Source of the DNA: an uncultured Acidimicrobiales bacterium
Lineage (GTDB): Bacteria > Actinomycetota > Acidimicrobiia > Acidimicrobiales > Aldehydirespiratoraceae
Length of the DNA: 64,000 bases
Direction: 5' to 3'
Assembly (NCBI GenBank): GCA_905480195.1
Contig: CAJQPN010000040.1
Coordinates: 1-64,000, forward strand
Shown here: positions 28,480 through 37,867 of the stretch, in pieces
Layout: each line of letters opens with the position of its first letter
Position numbering within the stretch: position 1 is the first letter of the stretch
Notes under the pieces: model-generated
Seen by the model: only the letters and a program-made list of their open reading frames with translations
Told to the model about the DNA's origin: nothing
Database searches by the model: none
Program-made: the position numbers and the translations under genes

Positions 28480-29310
28480 ATGTTTCAGCTGATCATCGTT
28501 CCCCTCGATGGCTCCGAAGAAGCGACGCTCGCCACCGGACCCGCCTACGTGCTTGCCCGACGGCTCGGCGTGCCAGTGCGTGTCCTGGCGCTCTCGAAGG
28601 CTCACGAAGACCCCACGGAGATCCATGACGCGCTCGTCGCTCAGTTGGGTCCGACCGGTGATTTGCCACGAGTGATCGACGTCGTCCCGATCCGCCGATC
28701 GGTGGCCGAGGACATCCGTGAGCTTGCTGCCCAAAACGCCTCAGCACTGATCGTCATGGCATCGCATGGGCATGGCCGCTTGGCTGCAGTGGTGGGCAGC
28801 GTTGCCAACGACATTCTCGCCCACGCTGAGCAGGCGGTGCTCCTTGTCGGGCCCGCATCGATCCCAGGACGCTTTCGGACGGACGGGCCCGCACTCGTCT
28901 GCGTGTTCGGTGATGATGACCGGATGCTGTTGGATACGACCGCCGAGTTCCTCCACGAAACCGACTTCGACCCAGTCGTGATGCACGTGACAAGTCCAGG
29001 GTCCGCTCACCTGCTTGACCTGGCCCATCGCCAGCCCGGGGGATCAGACGTTCCGATGGAAAGTCTTACTGCGCAACACGCAGCACTCGACCTTGAGGGA
29101 TCGACGGACCGAGTCGCGATCGACTTCGACGTCTACCATGCCAAGAACCCCGCCCTGGCAATCGTTGAGCAAGCGAGTACACGCCGGGCAGGCGTCATCG
29201 TCATGGCGACACATGCCCGCCATGGGCTCGATCGGCTCACCCACGGCAGCGTGACTGCGGAGGTGGTGCGCGAAGCACCTTGCCCGGTGTTGGTCATCGG
29301 GTTGGGTTAG
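28480..29310 (+). CDS. Universal stress protein, tandem UspA domains
   Basis: A 276-residue protein with two UspA folds. The first starts [11 protein letters not shown] and ends in [22 protein letters not shown], the second ends in [20 protein letters not shown]. The GxGxxxxGS-type ATP-binding pattern is recognisable in the first domain, where an alanine replaces a glycine ([10 protein letters not shown]). A clean CAGGAGA ribosome site lies upstream of the ATG. Its stop overlaps the convergent dehydrogenase gene by four bases. Confidence 0.93.
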   Translation: MFQLIIVPLDGSEEATLATGPAYVLARRLGVPVRVLALSKAHEDPTEIHDALVAQLGPTGDLPRVIDVVPIRRSVAEDIRELAAQNASALIVMASHGHGRLAAVVGSVANDILAHAEQAVLLVGPASIPGRFRTDGPALVCVFGDDDRMLLDTTAEFLHETDFDPVVMHVTSPGSAHLLDLAHRQPGGSDVPMESLTAQHAALDLEGSTDRVAIDFDVYHAKNPALAIVEQASTRRAGVIVMATHARHGLDRLTHGSVTAEVVREAPCPVLVIGLG

Positions 29311-31757
29311 TCCTCAAGGTGCGGCCGCAGGTTCGTGGGGTCGTACCACGAGCGGATCGAGACCGAAAGCGGCACGCGACGACCACCAATGTTGGTCTCC
29401 CACTGGGCATCGTCGAGCCACGTCTTGGTGACTGCATCGCCGTTGGGGTGCTCGACGTACCCCATCGCACAACAGCGGTCCTGGGTAACCGACCACATCG
29501 ATGATGAGGTGCGACCGACCACGACTCCATCGCGGTAGAGCGGCTCATCGTGGTACGTGAGGAGGTCGCGATCTTCGACTCGGAACTGGACGAGACGCTT
29601 ACGTAGAGGCTGGTCTCGCTGAGCAACGAGGGCGTCGCGACCGATGAAATCGTCTTTTTCCCAATCGACCACGAACCCGAGCCCTGCCTCGAGTGGCGTG
29701 TCTTCATCGGTGATGTCGTGACCCCAGTGACGCATGCCTGCTTCGAGGCGCAGCGAGTTCATCGCGTGGTAGCCCGCCAGCACCAGTCCGTGCTTCTCTC
29801 CTGCGTCGACCACCGCGTCGTAGACGGTGCCCGCGTTGTCGTTGGGCACGTAGAGTTCCCAGCCGAGCTCGCCGACATAGCTCATCCGCAACGCAAGGCA
29901 CCTTTGGCCAGCGAGCTCAATTCGCTTGCTCCAGCCGAACGGGAATCCTTCGTTCGACAGATCAGCCTGGGTGAGCTCGGTTAGCAACTTGCGGCTGTTG
30001 GGGCCCATCACCCCGAGCATCGCGAAGTCGTGTGTGACGTTGGTGAGCGTGACCTTCTTGCCTGCGGCGGCCCGTCGTAACCAGGTCCAGTCACGGTTCT
30101 CTGCGGCGGCGGCGGTGACGACGAGGAAGCCGTCCTCGCTCAGGCGAGTGACCGTCAGATCGGCTTCGATCCCACCCTTGTGATTACACCACTGGGTGTA
30201 GATCGCCTTGTGGATCGGGGCATCGATGTTCGCAACCGAGATTCGGTTGAGGACATCGAGGGCATCAGGCCCCTCGACCCGGAATTTCGCAAACGACGTC
30301 TGGTCGAACAAGCCGACCGCCTCTCGTGCACCCGTGCACTCACGAACCATGTTGTCATGCCAGTTTTGTTTGCCGTACGAGTACTCGTACTCGCGAGCCT
30401 GGCCTTCGTCGGCGAACCAGTTTGGGCGCTCCCAGCCTGCGGTCTCGCCGAAGACGGCATTTGCGGCATCGAGTCGCTCATGTAGCGGAGACAAGCGAAT
30501 ACCGCGCGCCGACTCGTACTGCCGGAACGGCCAGTGCATGGCGTAGAGAAGACCGAGACTCTCAGAGATCCGGCTCTTGAGGTACTCGACGTCTCCTTGG
30601 AACGGCTGAGCGCGTCGGATATCAACTGAGTTGAGGTCCATTGGTGGGTGCTTGTCAGCAATCCAATCAGCCAACGCCCACCCGACGCCGCCAGCCGACT
30701 GGATACCGACCGAGTTGAAGCCGGCCGCGACGTAGCAGTTGTCGACCTCGGGAGCCTCTCCCATGTAGTACACCCCGTCGGGGGTGAATGCTTCCGGGCC
30801 GTTGAAGAACAACTGCAGCCCGACCTCGCCGAGCACGGGCACGCGGTGCATGGCAGCCTCGAAGATCGGACCCACATGCTCCCAGTCCTCAGGAAGGCTG
30901 GCGAAGCTGAAGTCGCGAGGAACTTCGTCGGTGCGCCAGATCTTGCCGCGTGGCTCGAAGAAGCCAGCCATGATCTTGCCGGTCTCTTCCTTGAAGTAGG
31001 TGTAGTTGCCGGGGTCGCGCAGCGTCGGCGTGCCAGGATTGAGTCCCTCTACCGGCTCGGTGACGATGTAGAAGTGCTCACACGCCTGCAGTGGCACGTT
31101 CACGCCGATCTGGGCGGCGAGGTGCCGGGTCCACATACCGGTGGCGAGCACGACGATTTCGGCTTCGATCTCACCCTGCTCGGTAACGACCCCGGTTACC
31201 TTGCCATTGCTGGCGGTGAGCCGGGTCACGGCGACGTTCTCAATCACCTTCGCACCCCGCGCCTTCGCCCCCTTGGCGAGCGCCATCGTGGTGTCGACAG
31301 GCGAAGTCTGGCCATCCCTCGGGATGTACAGCGCACCAACAAGATCGTCGGTGCGCATGTGCGGCCACTTCGCCGATGCCTCCTCAAGGTCGAGAATGTG
31401 GGTCTCGACTCCAACGCCTTCGGCCATCGTCGCGCTGCGCAGAATCTCCTCCCACCGCTCGTCGTTGTCGGCAACGCTCAACGAGCCGGGCGTGCGGTAG
31501 CCCGTTGCCTGGCCAGTTTCGTCTTCGAGTTCTTCGAAGAGGCGGGCAGAATAGGTGGCCAGTTTGGTGAGTGAGTGAGTCGATTTGAGTTGGCTCACCA
31601 AACCTGCAGCGTGCCATGTCGTACCGGCCGTGAGCGTGTTCTGTTCGAGCACAACGACATCGGTGATGTCGCGACGGGTGAGGTGATAGGCGATGCTGCA
31701 TCCGATGATCCCGCCGCCGATGACGACAACTTGAGCGCAATCCGGAACGCGTGACAT
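29307..31757 (-). CDS. Second dimethylglycine/sarcosine dehydrogenase-like FAD-GcvT protein
   Basis: An 816-residue paralogue of the 808-residue flavoprotein encoded at 22195-24621. It has [17 protein letters not shown] at the N-terminus, [10 protein letters not shown] with the covalent-FAD histidine at residue 49, and GcvT folds with [14 protein letters not shown], ending in [14 protein letters not shown]. It should oxidise an N-methylated amino acid and load the one-carbon unit on tetrahydrofolate. I chose the ATG at 31757; a GTG at 31829 adds 24 unlikely residues. No clear ribosome site precedes it, so a leaderless message is possible. A luciferase-like gene lies just upstream. Confidence 0.9.
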   Translation of the reverse strand: MSRVPDCAQVVVIGGGIIGCSIAYHLTRRDITDVVVLEQNTLTAGTTWHAAGLVSQLKSTHSLTKLATYSARLFEELEDETGQATGYRTPGSLSVADNDERWEEILRSATMAEGVGVETHILDLEEASAKWPHMRTDDLVGALYIPRDGQTSPVDTTMALAKGAKARGAKVIENVAVTRLTASNGKVTGVVTEQGEIEAEIVVLATGMWTRHLAAQIGVNVPLQACEHFYIVTEPVEGLNPGTPTLRDPGNYTYFKEETGKIMAGFFEPRGKIWRTDEVPRDFSFASLPEDWEHVGPIFEAAMHRVPVLGEVGLQLFFNGPEAFTPDGVYYMGEAPEVDNCYVAAGFNSVGIQSAGGVGWALADWIADKHPPMDLNSVDIRRAQPFQGDVEYLKSRISESLGLLYAMHWPFRQYESARGIRLSPLHERLDAANAVFGETAGWERPNWFADEGQAREYEYSYGKQNWHDNMVRECTGAREAVGLFDQTSFAKFRVEGPDALDVLNRISVANIDAPIHKAIYTQWCNHKGGIEADLTVTRLSEDGFLVVTAAAAENRDWTWLRRAAAGKKVTLTNVTHDFAMLGVMGPNSRKLLTELTQADLSNEGFPFGWSKRIELAGQRCLALRMSYVGELGWELYVPNDNAGTVYDAVVDAGEKHGLVLAGYHAMNSLRLEAGMRHWGHDITDEDTPLEAGLGFVVDWEKDDFIGRDALVAQRDQPLRKRLVQFRVEDRDLLTYHDEPLYRDGVVVGRTSSSMWSVTQDRCCAMGYVEHPNGDAVTKTWLDDAQWETNIGGRRVPLSVSIRSWYDPTNLRPHLED

Positions 31758-31846
31758 CCCGGGAGGGTAGTGCCTTGAACCCCCGGAGAAGACTGCGCAA
31801 TGACTGGTTCCCGTGAGCGAAACCGACACCCGAAGCGATGAACGCG

Positions 31847-32695
31847 TCAGCCGTTCACGGCGGAAATAATCTCGGCGTAGCGATCGAGGAGCGGGATGAT
31901 CGTTTCCGTGGGTGCCGGCGGCAGGCCAAAGATGAATCGCCTCACGCCGCCGTCCTCGTGCATCTTCGCCGAGTCGATGTCCGGCGGCGCCATGTAGAGC
32001 GACAGTTCGATCTCAGAGACATCCCGATCGTTCTTCTTGCACTCCTCGGCGAGCGTCGCAATGTCGTCGAGCATCGTCCCACCGCGTCCGCTGATCGGCA
32101 TCCAACCGTTGCCATAGCGAGCGGCGCGACGAGGGCCATGCGGCGACGAACCACCGACGTGAATCGGCGGATGGGGTGCCTGCACCGGCTTTGGCTTCGA
32201 AAAGATCGGCCCGAAATCGACGAAGTCACCGCGATACTCGGCCGGATCGTCGGCCCAGATTGCTTTCATCGCTTCGACACGCTCTCGCATGAGTTTGAAG
32301 CGGGACCGGAAGTCCGTTCCGTGGTTCTCCATCTCCTCGGCATTCCAACCGCCACCGATACCGAAGAGGAAGCGGCCCCCGGAGATGTGGTCGATCGATG
32401 CGACCTCCTTGGCGGTGACGATCGGGTCGCGCTCGACCACGAGGCAGATGCCGGTCCCAACTTTGAGTTTCGTCGTCGCCGTGGCTGCTGCGGTCAACGC
32501 GACGAACGGATCCATCGTCTCGTAGTACATCTGCGGAAGCACGGCACCGCCCGGCCATGGACTGCGGCGATCAGCGGGAATGTGCGTGTGCTCGGCAACC
32601 CAATACGACTCGAAGCCGCGGTCTTCGAGCGCCATCGCAAGCTCGGCCGGGTGCATCGCATCCTCGGTCGGAAAGATACAAACCCCGAAGTCCAC
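31847..32695 (-). CDS. F420-dependent-type LLM class oxidoreductase
   Basis: A 282-residue luciferase-like enzyme of the TIGR03619 type, usually F420-dependent in actinobacteria. Key parts are [41 protein letters not shown] and [25 protein letters not shown] start follows a good GAGGAGATCAGG site. It is 89 bases ahead of the FAD-GcvT gene, and co-transcription is plausible. Cofactor choice (F420 or FMN) is inferred from the subgroup, not seen. Confidence 0.88.
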   Translation of the reverse strand: MDFGVCIFPTEDAMHPAELAMALEDRGFESYWVAEHTHIPADRRSPWPGGAVLPQMYYETMDPFVALTAAATATTKLKVGTGICLVVERDPIVTAKEVASIDHISGGRFLFGIGGGWNAEEMENHGTDFRSRFKLMRERVEAMKAIWADDPAEYRGDFVDFGPIFSKPKPVQAPHPPIHVGGSSPHGPRRAARYGNGWMPISGRGGTMLDDIATLAEECKKNDRDVSEIELSLYMAPPDIDSAKMHEDGGVRRFIFGLPPAPTETIIPLLDRYAEIISAVNG

Positions 32696-32726
32696 CCTGA
32701 TCTCCTCAACGTGAGGCCACCCGCGG

Positions 32727-35700
32727 TCAGGCTGCGGGGGCGTTGGTTTCTGTCACCTTCTCACTCACGACCCGGCTGCTGCCACCCGGCTTCATCGAGA
32801 CGCCGTAGAGAAAGTCAGCTGCCTCCATCGTGCGCTTCTGATGGCTGACGAGAAGCAGTTGCGCGTCGGCGCGAAACTCCTCGACGAGTGAGAGAAAGCG
32901 GTGCAGATTGACATCGTCAAGCGCAGCTTCAACCTCATCCATCACATAGAACGGCGAGGGTCGGCTTCGGAAGACGGCGAAGAGGAACGCCAGCGCGGTG
33001 AGCGTGCGCTCACCACCCGAGAGCAACGAGAGCTTCTTGACGTTCTTGCCCGACGGTTTGGCCGAGATCTCGATGCCGGTGTTGAGCAGATCGTCGAGCG
33101 ACGTGAGCGAAAGGGAACCTTCGCCTCCAGGAAACAGCGTCTCGAACAACTGGGTGAAGTTGACCGACACATCAGCGAACGCTGAAGCGAACACGGTGAC
33201 GATCTCTTCATCGATGCTGGTGATCACCTTGGACAGCTCGCGACGGGTCGAGCGAATGTCATCGAGCTGCCCCTGCAGGAATGTGTGCCGGTCCTGCAGC
33301 GCTTGGTACTCCTCAAGCGCCAACGGATTGACTGGGCCGATGATGTCGAGTTCGGTCTCGAGCATCTCGACCCGGCGACCGGCCCCCATCCCATCGGGAA
33401 GCTCCGGACACAGCGCCGAGACTGCGACGTCGGGAGCAAGTTCGTGATCGGTTCGCAGTCGATCGAGGGTGGCCTGCAGACGCGTTCGCAACTCGGCCTC
33501 TTCCACCTCAGCCTTCGCTAGCGACGAGCGCAACCCTTCGAGTCGATTCTGCGCTTCGCTGCGGCCCCGACGGAGATCATCGAGTCGCCGGGCGATCTCC
33601 TGCGCCGCCCGGGACTGAGCTTGTCGACGTTCGCGAACAACGGTGAGTCGGACATCGACGGCCGACGTGCGACCTTCGATCGCCACCACGAGCTTGGCGA
33701 GCACCTCGGCACGCCGGTCGAGAGCTACCCGCTGACCTTCCGCAGCAGACCGCTGCTCGACATCTCGTTCCAACCGCTCATCGAGTTCGACGAGACGAGC
33801 AACGAGCGATGCCCGTCGCTCATCGAGACCCGCCGAGCGGACGTCGACATCTGAGCGCAGCGCTCCGACCCTCGCCGAGCGCTCCTCAATCTCTGCTCGT
33901 GCCTCGGCCAGACGGCGACCTGCTTCGAGCGACGCCTCTTCTGCCGCCTCAAGAACCGGGAGCTGCGTTTCGAGTTCAAGGACACGGTTGGTCTCTCGTT
34001 CGAGTCGCAGTGCAAGCTCGTCGAATCGAGACTGAAGTGCGTCAGCCTCGGTGGCGACTTCGCGTCGATCGGCGTCAGTGCGCTGGAGCGCATCCGCAGC
34101 TGCGGTGAGGCCGGCCTCGATCCCATCGAGCCGGTCGGTCAATTCAGCAGCGCGAGTCACGCGTTCAGCCAGGTCGCGTCGCGCCTCCGAAGAAGCATCG
34201 GCGACCTCGACACAGCGAACCTGCAAGGCCTCCACCTGCTCCTCGGCTTCGGTGAGCGCCGCACCGGTGGCGCCGGTGCTTCCGGCGCCGATACGCCACC
34301 CGGAGGGCCCAAATCGGTCACCGCGGCGTGTGACAGTAACGGTGCCGGGGTTACTCAGGCTCATGTCGAGCGCTGCTTCCCACCCTCCGTCAACTGCGAT
34401 TGCGTCGCCGATAAGCCGATCGAGCAGGCCGTCAAGCCCCTCGGTGGAGCTGCTGACATGCGAACGAACGAAGTGCCCACCCATCGGCCGATCGATTCGT
34501 GTCGCAGACCCCAGGGCGAGCACCGCACCAGCGACATTACCGTCGGCCAGGGCGGAGAGAGCAACGTGCGCCGTGTCGGTACCGTCGACGACCACCGCCC
34601 GCAGCCCATCACCAACCGCCGCTTCGAAGGCAGCTTCCCAGCCTTCGTCGACAACCACAAGGTCGAGCAGGGTGCCGAGGGCACCTGGGATATCGGCGAG
34701 ATGCGCGGCGCCGCTGCTGGCACGGGCCTCGTCGAGGGCGAGTGTGAGGGCTTCCGCCCGCGCCACCCACCGATGGTGTTCGGACTCGGCGTCAGCCTGC
34801 ACGGCCAGCGCTTGGGAGACCGCGTCTTCGGCAGCGGCCCGCGCCGAGGTGGCCGCTTCGAGCGCAGCCACGAGGGGCTCTTCCTCGTCATGAAGGGCGG
34901 CGAGATCAGAGCGCCGTTGTGCGGCTGATGCCTCGAGATCCTGACGCTTTTGCTCGAGCTCGGTGAGCCGAGCCTGCAGCCGGTTGGACTCGCTGGAGCC
35001 TCGTTCGATCGCGGCCCGCAGCACACCGAGTTCGCCCCGCATCTCGGCTGCCTGCCCACTTGGAACCGGCACACCATCGCCCCATTCTTCACGGAATGCG
35101 GCACGATCGGCAGCGAGCGTCGCTTCTTCGCTTGCGAGGCGATCGCGATCGGGCGCGAGTTTCACGAGTTCGGCGGTGACGCTGTCGAGATCGTTTCGAC
35201 AGCGCGCTGCCTCGGCCTCCAGGTTGGCGATCACGGCCCGATCTGCGAACGCTGACCGGTCACGCTCGACGCCACGCCTTCGTTCAACAAGAACGGCGCT
35301 GAGGCCTCGCGCCCGTTCCCGCATCGACTCGAGCCGCACGAGGGTGTCACCGAGATCATCACCACCGTGATCGGCAAGTGCCCGCTCATCGGCGGATACC
35401 GCGCTATCAAGTTCGCCGAGCTCATTACGGGTCGCTCGTTCCTGCTCGACCCGCGCACTCCGAAACTCGGCGTTGGTGTGGAGCTTGTCGCGCAGTTCAG
35501 CGATGTCGCGGCCTGCGAGATACACGCGCAACTCGTTGAGTTCTTGGATGAGATCACCATGACGCCGGGCTGCGTCAGCCTGCTTCTCAAGCGGACGTAG
35601 CTGGCGGCGGACCTCGCGCATCAGATCTTTCACGCGTGTCAGGTCGCCGTCGGTTGCGGTGAGCCGTCGCTCGGCTCGTTCCTTTCGCTTCCGGAATTTC

Positions 35701-36203
35701 AGGACGCCTGCAGCTTCCTCGATCACCGCACGACGGTCTTCAGGCCGGGCGTTGAGCACACCGTCGATCTGCCCCTGACTGACGATCACATGCTGCTGGC
35801 GACCGACGCCACCATCGCTGAGCAGTTCGGTGATGTCGAGCAGCCGACACGGGACACCGTTGATTGAGTACTCGGAATCACCAGTTCGGAAAAGCGTGCG
35901 GGTGATCTTCACCTCGTTGAACTCGACCGGCAGCATGCGGCTGTGGTTGTCGATCGTGAGCGAGACCTCGGCACGGCCGAGTGCGGCCTTGCCTGCGCTG
36001 CCCGCAAAGATGACATCGTCCATCTTGCCGGATCGCACTGCGCTCGGTGCCTGTGCCCCGAGTACCCACGCAATCGCGTCGACGACATTGGACTTTCCAC
36101 TTCCGTTCGGTCCGACGACGACCGTTACCCCCGGTTCGAGGTCGATCGATGCCTGATCGGCGAACGACTTGAAGCCCTTCAGCGTGAGGTTCTTCAGATG
36201 CAT
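32727..36203 (-). CDS. smc: Chromosome segregation protein SMC
   Basis: Structural maintenance of chromosomes ATPase, 1158 residues. The N-terminal ATPase half has GPNGSGKSNVVDAI near residue 32. Long coiled coils rich in Glu, Ala, Leu and Arg flank a hinge around residues 510-620 (PGALGTLLDLVVVDEGWEAA). The C-terminal half has the ABC signature LLSGGERTLTALAFL and Walker B FYVMDEVEAALDD. The ATG at 36203 gives MHLKNLTLKGFKSFAD; a GTG two codons upstream is also possible. The region upstream is disturbed (remnants and repeats), in contrast to the tidy order seen in relatives. Confidence 0.96.
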   Translation of the reverse strand: MHLKNLTLKGFKSFADQASIDLEPGVTVVVGPNGSGKSNVVDAIAWVLGAQAPSAVRSGKMDDVIFAGSAGKAALGRAEVSLTIDNHSRMLPVEFNEVKITRTLFRTGDSEYSINGVPCRLLDITELLSDGGVGRQQHVIVSQGQIDGVLNARPEDRRAVIEEAAGVLKFRKRKERAERRLTATDGDLTRVKDLMREVRRQLRPLEKQADAARRHGDLIQELNELRVYLAGRDIAELRDKLHTNAEFRSARVEQERATRNELGELDSAVSADERALADHGGDDLGDTLVRLESMRERARGLSAVLVERRRGVERDRSAFADRAVIANLEAEAARCRNDLDSVTAELVKLAPDRDRLASEEATLAADRAAFREEWGDGVPVPSGQAAEMRGELGVLRAAIERGSSESNRLQARLTELEQKRQDLEASAAQRRSDLAALHDEEEPLVAALEAATSARAAAEDAVSQALAVQADAESEHHRWVARAEALTLALDEARASSGAAHLADIPGALGTLLDLVVVDEGWEAAFEAAVGDGLRAVVVDGTDTAHVALSALADGNVAGAVLALGSATRIDRPMGGHFVRSHVSSSTEGLDGLLDRLIGDAIAVDGGWEAALDMSLSNPGTVTVTRRGDRFGPSGWRIGAGSTGATGAALTEAEEQVEALQVRCVEVADASSEARRDLAERVTRAAELTDRLDGIEAGLTAAADALQRTDADRREVATEADALQSRFDELALRLERETNRVLELETQLPVLEAAEEASLEAGRRLAEARAEIEERSARVGALRSDVDVRSAGLDERRASLVARLVELDERLERDVEQRSAAEGQRVALDRRAEVLAKLVVAIEGRTSAVDVRLTVVRERRQAQSRAAQEIARRLDDLRRGRSEAQNRLEGLRSSLAKAEVEEAELRTRLQATLDRLRTDHELAPDVAVSALCPELPDGMGAGRRVEMLETELDIIGPVNPLALEEYQALQDRHTFLQGQLDDIRSTRRELSKVITSIDEEIVTVFASAFADVSVNFTQLFETLFPGGEGSLSLTSLDDLLNTGIEISAKPSGKNVKKLSLLSGGERTLTALAFLFAVFRSRPSPFYVMDEVEAALDDVNLHRFLSLVEEFRADAQLLLVSHQKRTMEAADFLYGVSMKPGGSSRVVSEKVTETNAPAA

Positions 36204-36364
36204 CGCCACGAACCTAACAACCCGAATTACATCCGTGTAGTCCGTGGCCTGTGGATTTCGTGTGGAAACACACAGACGAGCTTGATCCTGCCGGGTGCAA
36301 CTCAGTGGTATCCGGGTGTACTCCCCTTCCCCGGGGGGTGGCCCCTACCGACACGCCCCCGGAT

Positions 36365-36469
36365 CGGTCGATACCGATTCGCGTGCCGATTCCTGCGGGC
36401 CTCACCGATAAGCAACACCTCGCCATCAAGTACCTCGTGGCAAGAACGACCGACGGCGAAGTGGCCGAG
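36365..36469 (+). repeat. Direct repeat copy A (105 bp)
   Basis: This segment matches 37706-37810 at about 95 of 105 positions with no gaps; the last 90 bases differ at seven positions. It contains the start and HTH-like core of a small reading frame. The similarity fades upstream into a C/G-rich leader found in both copies (for example CCCCGGGGGGTGG here and CCCCGAGGGGTGG in copy B). The copies stand 1341 bases apart and flank the two DoxX-like genes. Confidence 0.85.
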
Positions 36470-36553
36470 TTGGTCGGGAGAAGTCGTCAGACCGGCATGA
36501 GTGCCGGTTCAGACGCGGGTCGAGCCCAAGGATTCGCTGATCTGCGTCGTTAG
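36383..36553 (+). pseudogene. Remnant of a small helix-turn-helix protein gene (copy A)
   Basis: From the GTG at 36383 the frame gives 56 residues: VPIPAGLTDKQHLAIKYL, then VARTTDGEVAELVGRSRQTG and an unrelated-looking tail. The first 40 residues look like an HTH of the kind found in terminase small subunits or transposon proteins. No ribosome site is present, but TACCGAT lies just upstream of the GTG and a leaderless start is possible. The tail ends before a full domain, and copy B is cut at a similar place, so both are best read as remnants. Confidence 0.5.
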
Positions 36554-36565
36554 ATTCGGGGACCA

Positions 36566-36904
36566 GTGGCCCTCACAATCCTTGCGTTGATCTCGGGGAT
36601 CTCGTTCCTGAAGTATGGACTCGACATTCTCTGTCGGGAGCGACTGTTCGTCGAATTCGAGCGCTACGACCTGACACGATTCCAGACGCTGGTGGGCAGC
36701 GCGGAGGTCGCTGGGGGGCTGGCCGTTCTGGTGGGCCTACAGATAGCGACGCTCGGCGTACTCGGATCTGCGGGACTCGCTGTCCTTATGGGGTTGGGGC
36801 TGATCGTCCGAATTCGTCTTCGCGATCCAATCCGACTTCTGCTACCCGCTGCGACGCTCGCGGTGATCAACGTCGCGCTCGTGGTTCTCTTCGCTAGTTC
36901 GTAG
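36566..36904 (+). CDS. DoxX-like membrane protein
   Basis: A 112-residue protein with about four hydrophobic helices, starting at a GTG behind a GGGGA ribosome site. The middle and end (LVGSAEVAGGLAVLVGLQ, then RLRDPIRLLLPAATLAVIN) match the DoxX-like family and the neighbouring gene at 36894-37292, so the two are diverged paralogues pointing at each other. Their stops overlap by 11 bases. Function of this DoxX subgroup is unknown. Confidence 0.75.
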   Translation: MALTILALISGISFLKYGLDILCRERLFVEFERYDLTRFQTLVGSAEVAGGLAVLVGLQIATLGVLGSAGLAVLMGLGLIVRIRLRDPIRLLLPAATLAVINVALVVLFASS

Positions 36905-37292
36905 CCGTCTCCGTTGGCGACGGTGGTCCGTTAAGAATCGCCGAGACGGTGGACAGCGTAAAAACGGAGAGGGCCGGGAGGTAACGCTTTACGGGATCGC
37001 CAACTTTGATGTGCATTCCAATTGCGCCGGCCATAAAGGCTGCAAGCCCAATGGAGGCTGGCCGCACAAGTTGCGGTTTCGCGTGGCCGGCGAGCATCGC
37101 ACTCGCAAGCCCGACCTTCGCAGCTCCTACGATGTACACGGAGCTTTCGGGCAACCCGTAGGTCGCAAACTCCTCTTTCATGTTGGTGGCGTCGCCACCC
37201 CGATAACCGGTGTCTTTGTTGAACCGGTTGAACCAGACGTTGAGTATCCATAATGCCGCCGAGGTCTGGGCGAGCTTGCCGATGGTCTGCAC
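36894..37292 (-). CDS. DoxX-like membrane protein, paralogue
   Basis: About 132 residues with four hydrophobic helices and the DoxX-like segment YGLPESSVYIVGAAKVGLAS followed by IKVGDPVKRYLPALSVF. The start is uncertain: AGGAAG lies upstream of a TTG at 37298 (spacing 4) and a GTG at 37292 (spacing 10); I give the GTG. The longer frame to 37370 has an Arg/Ser-rich beginning. It converges on, and resembles, the gene at 36566-36904; both lie between two direct repeats. Confidence 0.72.
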   Translation of the reverse strand: MQTIGKLAQTSAALWILNVWFNRFNKDTGYRGGDATNMKEEFATYGLPESSVYIVGAAKVGLASAMLAGHAKPQLVRPASIGLAAFMAGAIGMHIKVGDPVKRYLPALSVFTLSTVSAILNGPPSPTETATN

Positions 37293-37421
37293 AATCAAAA
37301 CACTTCCTGTAGAGGAACGTCGGGGCTGGCGCCTCAACCGATGCCGAGAGGAACAACAACTCTCACGCACTGACGATGCTACTGAGGGCCGGAGTTACCC
37401 CGGTTTCCTGGACACCGGTTT

Positions 37422-37655
37422 CTATCGAGCGATCTTCACCGTGTCGTAATCGGTGCTGGAGAGGCCTTCGACCGTGACGACCTCAACGATGATGCTGTCA
37501 CCCGGGTTCATACTTGCGTCTAGCTGCAGAGGTGCCGAACATGTCCATGGTCGGTTGTGGGCTCGCACCTCAGGCGAAAGAAGCGCCCGAAAACCGTTGC
37601 CATAGCCGATCGTCGTGCTTCCAGGCCACACCGCCGGACACCCCCGCCCTTTCAT
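37422..37655 (-). pseudogene. Possible fragment of an exported protein gene
   Basis: The 77-codon frame reads like the last part of an extracellular domain (SMNPGDSIIVEVVTVEGLSST), with codon use similar to real genes around it. It has no signal peptide, and its beginning is cut or merges into the C-rich leader of repeat copy B. I cannot name a family. It may be a remnant in the disturbed stretch between smc and the Fpg-like gene, or chance. Confidence 0.3.
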
Positions 37656-37705
37656 CCCCCGAGACCCCCGAGGGGTGGGGTGACCACGACTGACGCAGCC
37701 CGGCC

Positions 37706-37810
37706 TGGTCGCTACCGTTTCGCGTGCCGATCCCGACGGACCTTACCGATGAGCAACACCTCGCCATCGAGTACCTCGTGGCAAGAACGACCGACGGCGA
37801 AGTGGCCGAG
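37706..37810 (+). repeat. Direct repeat copy B (105 bp)
   Basis: Second copy of the 105-bp repeat, in the same orientation as 36365-36469. The identity stops abruptly at GTGGCCGAG, after which the sequences are unrelated. Whether duplication, recombination or insertion made the pair cannot be told from this window alone. Confidence 0.85.
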
Positions 37811-37828
37811 GAAGCGCGATCAGATCGC
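37724..37828 (+). pseudogene. Remnant of the same helix-turn-helix gene (copy B)
   Basis: A GTG at 37724 opens MPIPTDLTDEQHLAIEYL and VARTTDGEVAEE, almost the same as copy A, but the coding similarity ends at about residue 30, inside the predicted HTH. The frame then drifts into the antisense of the Fpg-like gene. The end coordinate is approximate. TACCGTTT lies just upstream of the GTG in the position of a -10 element, as in copy A. Confidence 0.5.
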
Positions 37829-37867
37829 CAACTGCTCACACCTGACCGTCGCAGGATCTCGCTTCGC

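Noticed and set aside
36365-37810. Possible CRISPR-like repeats
   Set aside because: Only two long copies 1.3 kb apart, containing coding sequence; no regular spacing and no cas genes.
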